Of a stretch of 64,000 nucleotides of DNA, positions 50,911 through 64,000 are shown in pieces. Where the stretch lies: positions 2,436,001 through 2,500,000 of the forward strand of contig NW_025062477.1 of NCBI RefSeq assembly GCF_000002995.4, read 5' to 3'. The stretch comes from Brugia malayi (lineage: Eukaryota > Nematoda > Chromadorea > Rhabditida > Onchocercidae). Position 1 is the stretch's first letter. Every line of letters starts with the position of its first letter. The notes beneath the pieces were generated by a model. It was not told the origin of the DNA. It ran no database searches and was given only the letters and a program-made list of their open reading frames with translations. Both the position numbers and the translations under genes were made by a program.

Positions 50911-51360
50911 CCAGAATTGGTAAAACCCTCGATCGTATCACCAGGACGAGTGAAACTCTCGATCGTGTCACCAGAATGAATGAAGCCATCGATCGTGTCA
51001 CCAGAATGAGTGAAGCCATCGATCGTGTCACCAGAACGAGTGAAACTCTCGATCGTGTCACCAGAATAGCTGAAGCTATCGATCGTGTCACCAGAATTGG
51101 TAAAACCCTCGATCGTGTCACCAGAATGAGTGAAGCCATCGATCGTGTCACCAGAACGAGTGAAGTCATCGATCGTGTCACCAGAATGAATGAAGCCATC
51201 GATCGTGTCACCAGAATGAGTGAAACTCTCGATCGTGCCATCAGAATGAGTGAAACCCTCGATCGTATCACCAAAATGAGTCAAGCCCTAGGTTGTGTCG
51301 CCAGAATGTATCAAATCCTCTATTATTCCGCGAGGATAAGTCAAATTCCCGATAGATACT
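50911..51360 (+). repeat. 30-bp minisatellite, 15 units without indels
   Basis: Fifteen consecutive 30-bp units, each starting CCAGAAT or a close variant and ending GATCGTGTCA, begin at 50911 and repeat in exact register. The outer units on the right (51271-51360) are strongly diverged. Variants such as GAATGAGTGAAGCC, GAACGAGTGAAACT and GAATTGGTAAAACC recur, which suggests array turnover. The period equals ten codons, so long frames stay open on both strands. Confidence 0.95.
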
Positions 51361-51475
51361 GTTACAAGAGTAATTCTCTAATGGTACTTAAACGAATGAA
51401 TTTCTGATGACTATGAGAGTGACAGAGATAACGATTATTAAAACTTTTTGCGTGTTATATTTGACATACAGCTTA

Positions 51476-51487
51476 TTTTTCTTACAG
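51476..51487 (+). promoter_or_regulatory. Candidate trans-splice acceptor of AAGAB
   Basis: A strong pyrimidine-AG site (TTTTTCTTACAG) ends at 51487, 55 bases upstream of the AAGAB start codon, with no preceding coding exon. Confidence 0.5.
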
Positions 51488-51542
51488 ATCTATTATCTCT
51501 TGTAAAAATTGATGTGTTCGATGTGAATGACAGCGTAATAAA

Positions 51543-54400
51543 ATGGATAAGTTGAAATCGTCAAATCTATCAAAAGTGTTATTAATTGGCGATGTAAACG
51601 ACAATTTACTTGAGTCACTATTGGGTAAGTATCATATTTCATCGAAATAAGTGTGCAAATTCATCAATAGTTTTAAAAAAAGCAGAAAATTTTTGCATTT
51701 TTTCTCATATTTTCTTTACGACTAAATCTATCATTTGCATGTTTTTATGTGTCAACAAAATTTAAACACAAAACAGCAGTTCCACACATTGATGCATTTC
51801 TTCTCTTTTTTTACGTCTCATCGACTTAGTAAGTTGAATCTATGCATGCAAAATGACATAAAACGTATTAAAATGTATTAAAAATGCAAATTATGTTTTG
51901 TGATATTACAGGAAATAAAAATTCCACGTTGAAACGAAAGAGTGAACTTCTATTGGATACGAAATATTACGTGGCTCGCTTGAAGTTAGTATCGTTGAAG
52001 ACAGTTGAAAAGATTAATGAATGGAAGACTTCCACACTGAATGTAAACGTTGGTGCTATTGTGTATAATTATGATGGAGAATTCCGTTCAATGGAGCAGT
52101 TGAAACAACAAATGTCTACATGGCGAGCAGAAATTCAAGTATATTGATTCAAGTGTAAAAATTATTTAGAAATTAATAGCTTGAAGTTTTTGAGAATATT
52201 GAATTATTGTAAAATTTCATCTAAATTCCACCATAAGTGGACTTTGTATGTTGTGAAATTAATAGATTTACCTTTTGTCTGCTAGTCTAGATCTAATCAT
52301 TATCTGTAGGTCACTGTTTGTAAACGTTTGGAGCGTTCGGCGGATTGGTCAGAAAATTTATATCGCTTTTGTGCTGATGAACAGATAGAGTTGGTAGAAC
52401 TTGACCCGGATGCTGTAAGTCGAGTTTAATTATTAATTGAAACGTATGTAGTATGTATGAGTTCGAAACTCTTCAAAATTTTATGACAGTAATTCGAAAG
52501 GGCTCTATCACAGATATAACTTTTATTTGAAATTTAAACACATGGGTAAATGTTGGCTAAAGAGACAATACATTTTATGCTTTTCAGAGTGCTTAGTTGA
52601 CATCATTAACGTAATATCAATGTAAGTTAGTTCGATTTGTAAGCTAAAGTTGCATTGGAGGGATGACATTTACTTTTATTTAGTATGAAATGTAAGGTAA
52701 GGAAAGGAAAACTTTCTATTCTCTTTATACATATAGGTTTTCAGGAAACAATAGAAGAGTTAAGTGAATATCGTGAACTTTATGGAGTGCCTCGTATAAG
52801 ACAGGTTAGCTTTTATGGTGATTTGTTATGATAAATGAATTATGAGAATGAATTTATAGTCGAATGAGAACTATGGAACTGCTTTGTGATTGATATATTC
52901 TAGATTCCTGTGATCTTTATGTAGTATTATTGCCTAATCTTTATGTATTGTTAATAATTTTGAGAAATTCATTACTAAATTCATTGCATTACTTTTCCGT
53001 TGGATATTGCGTTTAGATCTTAGAAGCTGGAAGCTGGAGCGATAAGACAATGAAGCTGAATCCGCTTGAATCAAATGAACAACGAGATTTTAAGAAAATT
53101 GATCACCCTATTAATAATTCTGCTAAAAAGTCTTCCAAAAATTCTTTTGGTGATGAAGAGTTCGGATCAGATGGTTGTGATATGACAAATGAGGAAAAAG
53201 GTGCTTTTAATAGACATTAATAAGATGTTAATAGCTCTATATATTTGTCATTCTATTAATAGATAACTTCCTTCGATGCCACTTTTACTAGAAATTCTGA
53301 GGAATTATTTTTCAGAAATGATATTGAAGTTGTTTGGAAGACCAAAGGTATTATTTGATAGTGTGATTAAAGATGCAGATATTCCGGATCGTGCAGTTAT
53401 TGATTACTTCAAATTAGAAGCGGAAAAATCCAAAAGACAGAACAAAGTAGCTGCCAGCGTAAGTTTCCTGAAATATTGTTCTCTTTCTTCATATCCTCAA
53501 TGGTTTTGACTTCATATGAACTTTTGTTGCTTTCTTAATGATATGTTCAAACTCTTTCTAATAAAAGGAAAGAAAGCATGAGTGGAACAAACCGAAAATT
53601 TTGTGTTTAAATTTCGAATTTTTTCTTCAAAATATTTTTTTTTTTTTTGATTTTTAAAGCAGAATATCGTATTTCTAGAAGAAGAGGAAGAAAAAGAAAT
53701 CAAAAGTTACAACTACAAATGAATTTGGTGAATTTGTTGATGCGAAAAATTCAATGTCAAGCAATGTATTGATGCAAAACTCATCGAATACGAAGAACGA
53801 ACAAATAGATGTTGATATACATATGCGCAGAGAGCAAGAACCGAGTGCTGGTAATTGCAAAAAGTCTCTAGAAAATCCCAAGAAAGATTCATGTAAATTA
53901 AATAGTGTTTCGCAATCAATGATCGATGAATTATTTGAGAAAAGTGTCGATGAACAGGGTGCAAATTTGGTCAATAAAATTCATGCAGTGATTTTTCATT
54001 TTCTTTGAATAGAAATTTAGAAATATTTGCAGCATATGTTTTCAACTTATTTGTTTCACTTTTTTCTTTTTTTATAGGAATACACAAAAGCTAATGAGTG
54101 ACTGCTGCTCGTGAAAAGAAAATTTTTTGTAAATTAAGTATCAAATGAAATTTTTTTTTTTTTTTTTTTTTTTTGTAAGGCGTTACGTGTTTCAGTATCT
54201 TGTTGAGGTTTTAGAAAAGAGAATACGTTCCGAGTTATCATTGCATTCTTTAAAAAATTTAGGCACGATCAGCATTACTCAAAATGCCGTTTGGTCCAGA
54301 ACGACAGAATTTAGCAGCTGATACGATGGCTGCAGTAATCAAATCAATTGGAGATAGTGATTTTTTCAACAGTTCTTCAGATGATGAACCACACACCTAG
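51543..54400 (+). CDS. AAGAB: AAGAB/p34 homologue, clathrin adaptor assembly chaperone
   Basis: AAGAB binds alpha and gamma adaptins and helps assemble AP-1 and AP-2 in the cytosol. Exons: 51543-51624, 51912-52138, 52310-52414, 52745-52804, 53017-53200, 53316-53458, 53679-53987, 54263-54400. They give 415 residues, about 100 more than the human protein. The N-terminal part is a Rab-like pseudo-GTPase with KVLLIGDV near the start, KYYVARL, and a Cys-Glu-Leu-Val-Glu-Leu stretch like the human FELVELSPEE. It is followed by YGVPRIRQ and a Trp-Ser motif. The C-terminus has a helical ending (MPFGPERQNLAADT) and an acidic SSSDDE tail, which matches family architecture. The extra residues lie mainly in exons 6 and 7 and include a block of lysines (KKRKKKK). 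A TTTTCAG acceptor fixes exon 4. AATAAA lies at 54531-54536. Confidence 0.85.
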
Positions 54401-56346
54401 GATACTTCGACTTTTGTATAATTAATTCACTCATTTCACTTACTTTTTTTTTGTTGTTGCCTTGGTTATGTTTTCTTTTACAACTATAACTAATTGTTAA
54501 ACATCAGTAAACAAAAAACCGGACGAACAGAATAAATGGAACGGTTTAACTACTGTCTATCGATAATCTTCTGTTGGAGAATGATAATTCTATATGCATT
54601 TAACCTGAAGCCAAGATAGAAGATACACTTTATAAGAACAGTGCTGGATGTTTTTTTCGTTTTCAACAGTTTTTTTTTCAATTAAGTTACAGTTGCTGTT
54701 TTGAATTTCCATGGACTTTGACTCGATTTACTTTGATTTCTAATGAATATTATTCCCTGTAACATTTCCAAGTTAAAAATTTTTATTCTTTCATTACCAT
54801 TGCAGAAACTGACTGTCATTCGAGATGAATCCTTTCTGTGATGGAAATGTTGGTATTCATTTATTTTTGCAAAACTTCACGTTGAATTGTAAATCAGTTT
54901 TTCTTAATTTCTAGTGAAGACTTCATTCTAGTCTTTGAAAGCTCTTCATAGCATTTGATTTAATATTCTTACGCTAGTAAGAGTCGAAGTAATAAATGAG
55001 ACAAAAATATCACTAAATTTTTTGCCTAAGTAATATTGTCATGTGAGAATTTCATTTGAAACATGGATGGATAAGTAATTCTCGATTTTGTACTTTTGTA
55101 ATTTTAACATGGATAACATAGACTGATGTTACTAAAATGATTTATTAAATTTTTTTCTAAATTACTTGTTAAATTATTTATTAAAAACAAAATGTTCTTA
55201 AAAATATAACATGAACTTATTAAATCCATTTCATAGGATAACCTGGTCTTTTTTTTTTTTTTTTTTTTTTTTTTTTGTGCATTTGATGGATCACTTTTAG
55301 TTTTAGTTCCACGTTTTCTTCTAAAACATTTCGATGTTGGTTGTACCGAAGATATTTGGGAATGAAAAAGAATTTCATAACGGTAAAGAAAAATTAGAAC
55401 TTAAAAATGCATTGGAATGGAAATCTAATCGAGAAAAATCATCGATGAATCACTGAGATATCATCAAGAAATTAAGCAATCGGAGATCTTTCCATATCAG
55501 ATGGAATGTTGTAGTATGTCAAATTGAGGTTTCTTTGCAATTAATCTTATCATTACATTGATTAACAACGTATTATCAATTTTTTACTTCACATTTGAAG
55601 AATTATTGATGACAAAAAAAAAAAAATAGCTCAAATGAAATGAACATTGAGAGAAAAAATTTTCGAAATTTCACAATGATATATAAGTGAAGTATATTTT
55701 GCATTTTATAAGTAATAGGGAAGAAAAGTTGCAAAAAAAAAAAAAAAATGCTCAAATATACAACAAATATTGCCAATATGAAATTTCATTTTTAATAAAT
55801 GAATTAATTCATTTCGAAAAGAGAATAATTATTACGATTTGTCAGCTACTGCTGTGAGTAATACTATACGAACATTTAAATTTATTCGGTAACATTAAAT
55901 TTGTGCTATTTCATTACAAATTATTTTCTTAATTTTAAAAAATGCTAGATAGGCTTAGCTAAAAATTAATACCATCATTCACAATTTAAGTTTAACTAAT
56001 CTAATATCACATAAAATCGTTTTTTAATTTGCTAAAATCTTCCGCAAATATTAATCGTCAAGCATTTTGAAATTTCTACAATTAAACAATTCTACGAACT
56101 GTTTAATTTCATATTTGTTTTGAAAATAAAAAAAAAAAAAAAAAAAAGCACTGAATTTTTCTTTCAGAAATATAATAAAATTCATTTATCTTTTTAAAAC
56201 AACTAATTAGTAATATTTAAAATCACTTCAAAAAGAAAAAAAAAAAACAAACAAAATGGATAATTTACGTGTTAATGAATATTATAAGTTATAATAGAAA
56301 ATTTAAGAGTATATTATAAGAAAAAAAAAAGTCATATAAAGTTAAA
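54401..56346. other. Intergenic, convergent between AAGAB and the CAS gene
   Basis: About 1.9 kb holding both 3' UTRs. It contains a long poly-T at 55250-55276 and several poly-A tracts. A minus-strand window at about 55275-55400 is open in more than one frame, but it lacks a terminator, splice partners or resemblance to a known family, so I make no gene call. Confidence 0.5.
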
Positions 56347-59300
56347 CTAATCATTACTACAACACTGTTTCACTAATAATTTCAAATCATATGCAGCACG
56401 TGATACTGTCACAATACAATTAGCCATTGATTGTACAGCTGATACTGATAAATACTGAAATATAATTATTATACTTGTAATAATAATTTACTAATCAATC
56501 AATCAATCAATCAATATTTGGATTGATCTATTGAAAAAAAAAAAAAAAAAAAGGAAAAAGGAAAAATTGTTGTTTATTTGTTTAAATAAACAAAATAAAA
56601 TATTATAATTCAATGAAATTTTTGAAGTAATAGAAAAGATAAAACAACAAACTTCATCAGCGGCATGCTTTGTAGCTTGAACGCATGTTTTCAAAACATG
56701 AAGCAATCGATCAGCTGCATGTTTCACTTCTTGGCTAACATTGACAGATGAAATACATTCCGCAATTGTATCAGCCATATAAATTAATTTATGTGCAGTA
56801 AGTATTATCTGTAAAATTTTAATTATTATTACTCAAATTAATTACTGAAAATAATAGCAAATAGTAAATATTTGAGTATTTCATTTAGATTATTAATTAA
56901 AAAAAAAAAAAAAAAAGATTATTTCATTTAAAAAAGTATTAAAATACATTTCAATATTTAATTCAAATAATTATGCATAATAATTTTCCATATATTGCGT
57001 CGATTTTCAATTCAAAAATAGAATTTAGAAAATTTATTAGATGATCCCAATTATTAATTTCAATCTTAAATAGCTGAACTACTCGACTATTATTAAATTA
57101 TTATTAAAATATAAATTGATGAGAAAGGTTTTTTTTTCATAAAAAATGAAAAAATTGAAGTGATTATTGAAAGAATTAGGAATAAAAGCATATCAAAGCA
57201 ATATAATCGATAGAATTGATAAGTAACAAAAAAAAAAAAAAAATGTGATAAAGTGATAAAAATGATAAGTGATAAGTAAAGAATTGAGATATTACCAGTT
57301 TTCCTTTCTGAACAAATTCATGTGGTGGCATTTGTTCTTCAATTACAGTTAAGAACTCTTCAATTGCCTTAGAAAGGAATTCAGTGTGTGCATCTAATTG
57401 TGGTGAATAAAATTCAATCAATTGTCTGTCATCTTTTGATAATGATTTTATCACCTGAAAAAATCATTTTGAAAAAGTCGAATTAAAAATAATTATGAAT
57501 AATAAATGTTATACTAAATTTTCATACTTTAAATGAAATTTGCTAAAATAATTATCATATCAATTAACTGAAATGATTGTTTAGTGAATTAATAATTTAA
57601 AAATGATACTTATATTATAAATGTAATGAAAAAATTAGAGTAAAAAAATAGAACTAAATAGTTAAGTGAAAGTGAAAATTAATAAAATTAACAATAATCA
57701 TTTGAAAATTATTATTATTGAGGAAAAATTTTAATTTGAAAATTTTAAAAAAAAAAAGAAATTAGTAGGAAAAAATATTCATGCATACCTCTGTATTTAG
57801 TAATGCTAATGGTGGTATACTTGTTATCGGTCTCATCCGATGACTTACGATACTATCATCACCTTCAGTTGTTGAATCCTAAAATTTGATGTGGAAAATT
57901 TAAAATTGAAAATAAATATGATTAATCAAAAAAAAAAAAAAATAAATAATAATGTCAAAATGATATCTGAATTAAAGAGATTTTTTAATTTAATTAATCC
58001 AATTTATGAATTTTAGTAATACATTTAAATGTAATAAATTAATACTAAATATCTTATTATTGTGTTGCGCATTTATTTTTTTTTTTAAAAAAAAAGAATG
58101 ATTTTTAGTTTTGCTAGCATAAAAAATAAAAATAATATTTAATGTAACAATTATTTTTAGAAGAAATAAAAATCAAATCGAATTAAACATAAAACAAATT
58201 AGAAAGAAGATATTTTAAAAAAAAAAAAAATTTTTTTTCTTTCTTTTAAATTTAAAAAAACAAAAATATATGCTAAAAACAATCGTAGAAGATGCCAAAT
58301 ATCATAAATAAGTAAATAAAAATGACAATTAAACTATATAAGATGAAAAATATCAAATATTTTTAAATATTAAAGTATCAAAAGTATTACTTAATTTTTT
58401 TTTCTTTTTTGAAATTTTGTTAATTAGCATCTACCTGATAAAAGCTATCACGATCACTGATCACTGATTCTAAATCATCTTCTTCGAGAACATGAGTTTC
58501 CAGAATGGAATTCGATAATTGATGTGAAGTAGTCAAATCATCCGCAAATGTTACACGATTTTGTTTAGCAATTGTTGTAGTTGATGGACCAAAAGTTGTA
58601 CGAGAAGTTAAAATTGATTGTGGTGTTTGTGAATCATTTAAATTTGAAATATTTATTAAATTATTTGATGTTCCTGTTTGCCTTTTTGAATCCAATCCAA
58701 CTGATATTCTACCATTCGTTTCACAAATTCTATAAAATTTTAATCATACAATTTAAATTTTCAAAAATTATAAACAAAAGAAAAAAAATTTATAACATTT
58801 ATTACTTATTAATTGGCAAATTTATAATTGACTGAAATGAAATTATTGAAAAGAAAATAGAAACGAAAAAGATATGAAAAGAGAGAAAAAATGAGAAAAG
58901 CAAAACAAAATAAAACAAAATAGCAATTAAAAGCGAAAAAAAGAAAAAAAAGAAAGAAATGATTAATTAAAAGTAAAAAAAGAAAAATTTACTAAAACTA
59001 AAAAAAAATGAGGTTATCTTTTCAAAAGGTTATAATAATTTAGCAATGTAATTAAATTTGAAATTAATTATCTTACCTTAATGAAGGATCATCATACGAT
59101 TGATCAGTACTTGTTGTAATTTCATTGGAATTTAAAGAATCATTTATAGTATTCGTTAAGAAATGAACAGTTGACGATGGTACCATCAGTAATGCCCATT
59201 GTATCAATTTGCAACAATCGATTGGTAACTGAAATTTAAAATTAATTAATTGAAAAATATAAAATTTAAAGAATCGCTTATAGTATTCGTCAAGAAATGA

Positions 59301-62300
59301 ACATTTTCACAAATGGTATACTATCAGTTTTTCAAAAATACAATAATAAAATTTTCGATAAAATAAATTTCAAAAATACAATATAAAAATTCTTGATAGA
59401 ATAAAGAAGAAATTTTAAGAATTATATTTGAAAAATCCAGAAAAAATTAGAAATTATTCGAATTGAACAATCATTTATTTACAAATTAAAGCATTAAGAA
59501 TATTTATTTAGGTATTATTTAAAAAATATATAAAACAAATTAATGATAATTAAAGAGATACCTGTTTGATAACAGCAAGAAATTGATCCAAAGCGTCACT
59601 ACCTGGTGTTGTACCGTAAACGTTACGTGGTCGTGACAGAGCACTAAGCGTCCAACCGGTATTGTCCAAATTTTGTTTTAATTGTGTTATAATAGCAGTA
59701 GAGCTTTTCAGTGGTAAAAGTAATTGCTTCAATTCTGAAAATTAAATAATTTCAAAATTTGCTCTCTTTGAAATTATAATTTCTTGGGAGAAAAAAAAAA
59801 AACTTTGAGATATTTGATGCTTTAATAACAATTTTGAGCCTTTAAGTTTTATATTTTTTTTAAATTCAATTATTTGATTTATTATTACAGAAACAAGAAT
59901 GAAAAAAAAAAAAAAATAAATATATATAAGCAAAATGAAAATTATATGATATAATAAAATTAAATAAAATACAAAAGAAAAAAAAAAAAACGAATCATTG
60001 TAATAAAATTTAAAAAAAAAAAAAAGAAAATGTTAAAATTTGAAAATATATTATTTCAATTTTTTGAATTATCGTTGATTACATTCTATCGTAGAAATAT
60101 TAATTGCTCATTTATTAATTTATAAAGCTAATTGTATTAGTACTATTTTAAACATTAATAATTTTAATTTAAATTATACAATAGCTATGAATATCTAATC
60201 TTATCTTAGGGAAAAGTTATAAAAAAAAAAAAAAAAAAAAAAAACTAATTTAAAATTTAAATAATTTAAAATGAGAAAGGAAAACAAAAGAAAAAGAATA
60301 AAGTACAGTAATAAAATTAAAAAAAAAAAGAAAACTTATACAAATAATTAATTTATCAAAAAAATTATTACCTTCTCCTTTTGGATTAGTAATGTCAACT
60401 ATAATATGACATGCGACATTAAGAAAATAATTCATTGAAATTGTAATCATTTCTATGTATTCTTTAATATCAAAAATATTTTGTTGCAAAATATGCGGTT
60501 GTCGCCATGAATTTGTCGCCGTAAACTGTATAATTTAATTGAAATTATTATTTAAATTTAAATATTTCACAATAATTTAAATTATATTTTAGTTAATTTT
60601 TTTTTTTTTTTATTTAAACAAAATTGAAAAAAAGAAATTTTTCTTTAATTTTTTTGCTTTTTTCAAAAGATTTAACATATAAATCATTTGAATTAATAGC
60701 AAATTTTTTTTTTTTTTCGCTCAATTTTATTATTTCTATTTCAAAAAAAAAGTTTTTTTTTTTTTTTCATTTCATTTGATTATTTTTTAATTTCTTTTTT
60801 AATTAATAAAAAAAGAAATTAAAAAAAAAAAATTTTTTTGTAGAAAATAAATAAAAGAAAAAAGAATAAACCTTATCTAATTGTTCAACGCTATTTTCAA
60901 TATTTCGATAATATTCAACAAGTTTTGAGCAAATAATTTGTTTCTTAATATTTTCCTCATTTGTTGAATTATTTCCATTGCTACTAAAAAATATTTCCAT
61001 TATTTATTTAAATACATTTCATAAATTTCTATTAAACTTTTTTCTTCAAATTATTTTAATAAAATTTTTCGACAACAACAACAAAAAAAATTAATTTAAT
61101 TAATATTTCCTGAAAAAATTTTCATTTTGTTTATTTTTTTTTTTTTTTTTAATTTGGTTTTTTAATAAATCACTTATTTGTAGTTTGTTTGTTTGTTTGT
61201 TTGTTTTTAAAGGAAGAAAAATTGATTTTTCACTAATTATTAATTTAATTTTTTTCTCTTTTTTTTTAAAAAATCAAAGTTTGCATTATTCAACTTTTTA
61301 TGTTTGTGTAAATTTAACATCAATTAAACCTATTTTTTTTGTTTTTTGTTTTTTTATGATTTAAATGAATCAATGATTTCATGTGAAACAATCTTTAGCT
61401 AAAAATAAAAATTTTATTGAATTCATTGAATTCATTTTTTTTTTCTCTGATATCAATGAATCAACTTAATCCTTCTAAAATTCAAAAAAACCTTTTAGAT
61501 TTAACATATTGTAGTGGTGCTAAATTTAAATTAATTTTTAAATGTTTTAAAGGTTTAAAGTTTTTTTTTTAACCAAACTAACCGTTTCAAAAATTTCATC
61601 TAAATTAAATATTTAATTAAAATATACCTTTTTACCTTTTTCAATTCTCACTGAGAAAAATTAGCTTAGTGACAGATGCATGAATAAAGTTGAAATCAAC
61701 CGAACATAATAATTTCCTTATTCCGAATAGAATTAAAACTTTCCGGAAATACAAAACTTTAAAAGACTCTTTCATCTCTTTTACCTTTCCAAAGAACGAC
61801 GTTGATTTATTAATTCAGGTGCGATACTTTCACTGCGTTTGAAATGATCATTCGAGGTAAATTTATTTCCATGCATACTTTCAGGTGGTATTGATGAGCT
61901 CCTGAAATGTTTTTCATTTTTATCAGAAATTCCGGAAATTTAGTCACTTTTGTTTGCTATGTCTTAAAGCTATCTTTCTTAAATTTCTTCCGGTATTGCA
62001 ACTTATTCAGATTGAAATTTCAAATTAACACTTACCTATTTCCTATCCTGCTATTAAGTAATTTAAAAAAAAAAAAAAAAAATATCTTGACACATGAATA
62101 AATGTAACAATTCAAAGTTTTAAACTAGTTATTTTGAGGAATTATTCGTTAATTATTTATTTCAAATTTAAAATAAACAAAGAAAATTTTATGAGAAAAA
62201 AAAAAGAGAAATTTGTTACCTATGCATAAAATCTCGTTGATTATTCAAATTGAGTGAAAGATTAAATCGTTGCTCTGTACTACCGGTCATTTTCAGATCA

Positions 62301-63229
62301 CCTGGACATGTGACAGTGTTACAATTGATGAAATTATCTTGTAAAATAGATTTACTGTTTGATTCAGCTTTTTCGTCTAATACTGTCATCAGTGGATTAG
62401 ATTGTTCAAATTGTTGACGTTGAGTTAGAGCTATTCCTTCCATATCATTGAAATGATCTGCTAATTGTTGCTGATCTTTTGGATCATCGATCCGTGATCG
62501 ATATATTCTTCCCATACGTGAAGTATCATAATTAGATTCAATTAAATCTGATGATTGTTCACATGATGATAGTGATGATGTTGCTGATGTTCGCTGAAAA
62601 GTTTATCAGCAAAATGATCACTGATCGCTTATCAAATCAATGATTGAAATCGATTAGATGATTTCATATCGATCAAATGTTTTCATAGTGATTTCATAAC
62701 ATAAATCATAATATTATTTTATGGAACAAAGAAAAAAACTATAAATTTTTTTTTTTTAAACAAAATTATTCATTTTATTATTAATCATAAAATGAAATCA
62801 TTATTAAGTTTAAACATGTTTATCGATCAATTATGATTATAATTTGTGTTAAAATTAAAAAGAAATTTAGAGTAAAAAATAAATAAATAAGAAGAAAAAG
62901 AAGAAATAATCTGAAAATAGAAGAAATAACCTGATTACTTTCACCATTAGAATCATTCATATCGGCAACAATTCCGGAAGATGATGGTGATGAAGAACTG
63001 AGCTCATCATGTGGAATAATTGTTGTATTAACAATAACAGCACTATCCGATTCAGATTCATTACCTGAACAACAATTATTTTGTACATCAATGGTACCAG
63101 CTGTACCGGAATTCAAATTTGTTGACCATTTAAGGTTAGATTTTTTTGAGACAAAATTTTTGCCTGTAGCAAATTTTGTTGGTGATGATAACAGTGATGA
63201 TGATGATGAATCATCCATTGAGGTTGTTC
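56347..63229 (-). CDS. BCAR1: CAS-family adhesion scaffold (p130Cas/BCAR1-like), 5' partial
   Basis: CAS proteins are docking scaffolds for FAK and Src-family kinases at integrin adhesions. Exons in transcript order: 63229-62931 (continues right), 62593-62220, 61901-61785, 60983-60872, 60525-60372, 59734-59562, 59228-59077, 58729-58435, 57878-57789, 57454-57296, 56808-56653, 56454-56347. About 729 residues are visible. The first three exons are Ser-rich with a Tyr-Asp-Thr motif, the substrate region. Then come a helical serine-rich-domain-like part (about 60372-60983) and a linker. The C-terminal FAT-like domain is diagnostic: KDDRQLIEFYSPQLDAH, then FVQKGKLIILTAHKLIYMADT, then AVQSMANCIVTVSRAAYDL, like the CAS C-terminal family. 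The SH3 domain lies beyond the right edge. The 60983 acceptor has an alternative three bases on, adding or dropping one Ser. Invertebrates usually have a single CAS gene, so the paralogue name is nominal. Confidence 0.86.
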
Positions 63230-64000
63230 CTGAAAAAGAGTAAAAAAATATTTCAAAAAATAATAGCAATGAAAATTTGAAAACAAATTTAAAAATAAAA
63301 ATTACATAAGCATAAAGCTTTAATTATCTTTATTCAAATTCAAAAACTTAATTAGATGATTTCAATACCTATCAAATTATCAAAATTATTTTTGAAGCAA
63401 ATAATTTTTATATAATGCTGACTAATTAATCACTAATTAATAATTGTAAATTAATTTAGCTTTTTAAAATAAAAAAAAATATGATACTTTAATAGAGTAA
63501 AAAAATATGTATCACTGCAAACTTAGTTCCTTTTTTTTCTTCGATATTTTCATATTCAGTAAACTTTTAAATAAAATGAAAACAAATGAATTATTAATTA
63601 ATTCATTTGTTTAAACTTCCGAGCTTAAATTAAATTTTCTACTATTTGAAATTTAAATTTGTTAAATTTGTTATCACAAATTGGATGTATACATAATAAT
63701 ACATTTATTAATTAATTTTTTTTTTACACTTTTTCTCGAAAAAGATGTAAGTGATATTTTCATCTTTATATTTTATAATTTATAGATAAATTTAATTATT
63801 TTCTTACAGAAGTAAATTTACAGAAGGAAAATTAATAAAAGACAAAATATCAAATATACTTTAAGAGAGAAGGGGGAGAGAGAGAGAGAAAGAGAAAGAG
63901 AAAAGGAAAGACTTTAATTCAAAATCATTTATCGAACATATGTTTAGTTTAAGTATTCGTTAACTCATTCAAACACATTATAAAATCACATTAATATCGA
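63230..64000 (-). other. Intron of the CAS gene, to window edge
   Basis: AT-rich sequence upstream (on the minus strand) of the last visible CAS exon. It includes a purine-rich GA tract at 63868-63910. No exon is apparent, so the SH3-coding part must lie farther right. Confidence 0.6.

Larger units (their letters stand above)
50343..51542. other. Divergent intergenic region between ATG14 and AAGAB
   Basis: About 1.2 kb, presumably containing both promoters. It holds a purine-rich GA block (50630-50695), the 30-bp minisatellite, and a TTTTTCTTACAG acceptor ending at 51487. On the minus strand GAATTTCCCAG ends about 15 bases upstream of the ATG14 start and could be its trans-splice site. Confidence 0.6.

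Noticed and set aside
55275..55400. Minus-strand frame ending in a lysine run, between AAGAB and the CAS gene
   Set aside because: The lysines are the complement of a poly-T tract, more than one frame is open, and no splice signals or terminator fit.

Overview
The window looks like nuclear DNA of a nematode, probably a clade III (spirurid/filarial-like) worm. It is very AT-rich. Every gene is cut into short exons with GT-AG introns, and many introns carry long poly-T tracts before TTTCAG acceptors. Several start codons sit 15-60 bases downstream of an isolated polypyrimidine-AG site, as expected for spliced-leader trans-splicing. The gene content (a protein of tandem sushi modules, a CD36-type scavenger receptor, and compact housekeeping genes) fits a worm. 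The genus cannot be fixed from sequence alone.

Layout. Positions 174-7694 (+): a secreted or surface protein with at least ten sushi/CCP modules, 5' end outside the window. 9673-15460 (-): a complete CD36/SCARB-family receptor in 13 exons. 19033-20216 (+): a small secreted acidic Ser/Thr-rich protein. 22367-26241 (+): INTS11, the catalytic endonuclease of the Integrator complex, complete. 26867-33480 (+): PPIL4, a nuclear cyclophilin with an RRM and an RS-like tail; its 2.9-kb intron holds an opposite-strand gene for a predicted 101-aa secreted protein (31672-32147). 33481-46563: about 13 kb with no gene I can support, filled with AT-rich DNA and simple or tandem repeats. 46564-50342 (-): an ATG14/Barkor homologue. 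51543-54400 (+): an AAGAB/p34 homologue, divergent from ATG14 across a 1.2-kb spacer that holds a striking 30-bp minisatellite. 56347-63229 (-): the C-terminal part of a CAS-family (p130Cas/BCAR1-type) adhesion scaffold, running off the right edge.

How they relate. INTS11 and PPIL4 are co-oriented, 625 bp apart, both nuclear RNA-processing factors, and each has a candidate trans-splice acceptor, so they may form an operon. ATG14 (autophagy PI3-kinase complex) and AAGAB (clathrin adaptor assembly) are head to head and may share a promoter region. The other genes show no obvious functional link.

Exon models were built by hand from reading frame, splice consensus and family resemblance. Ambiguous junctions are stated in the entries. 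I see no tRNA, rRNA, SL RNA, CRISPR array or recognisable transposon, and nothing viral.
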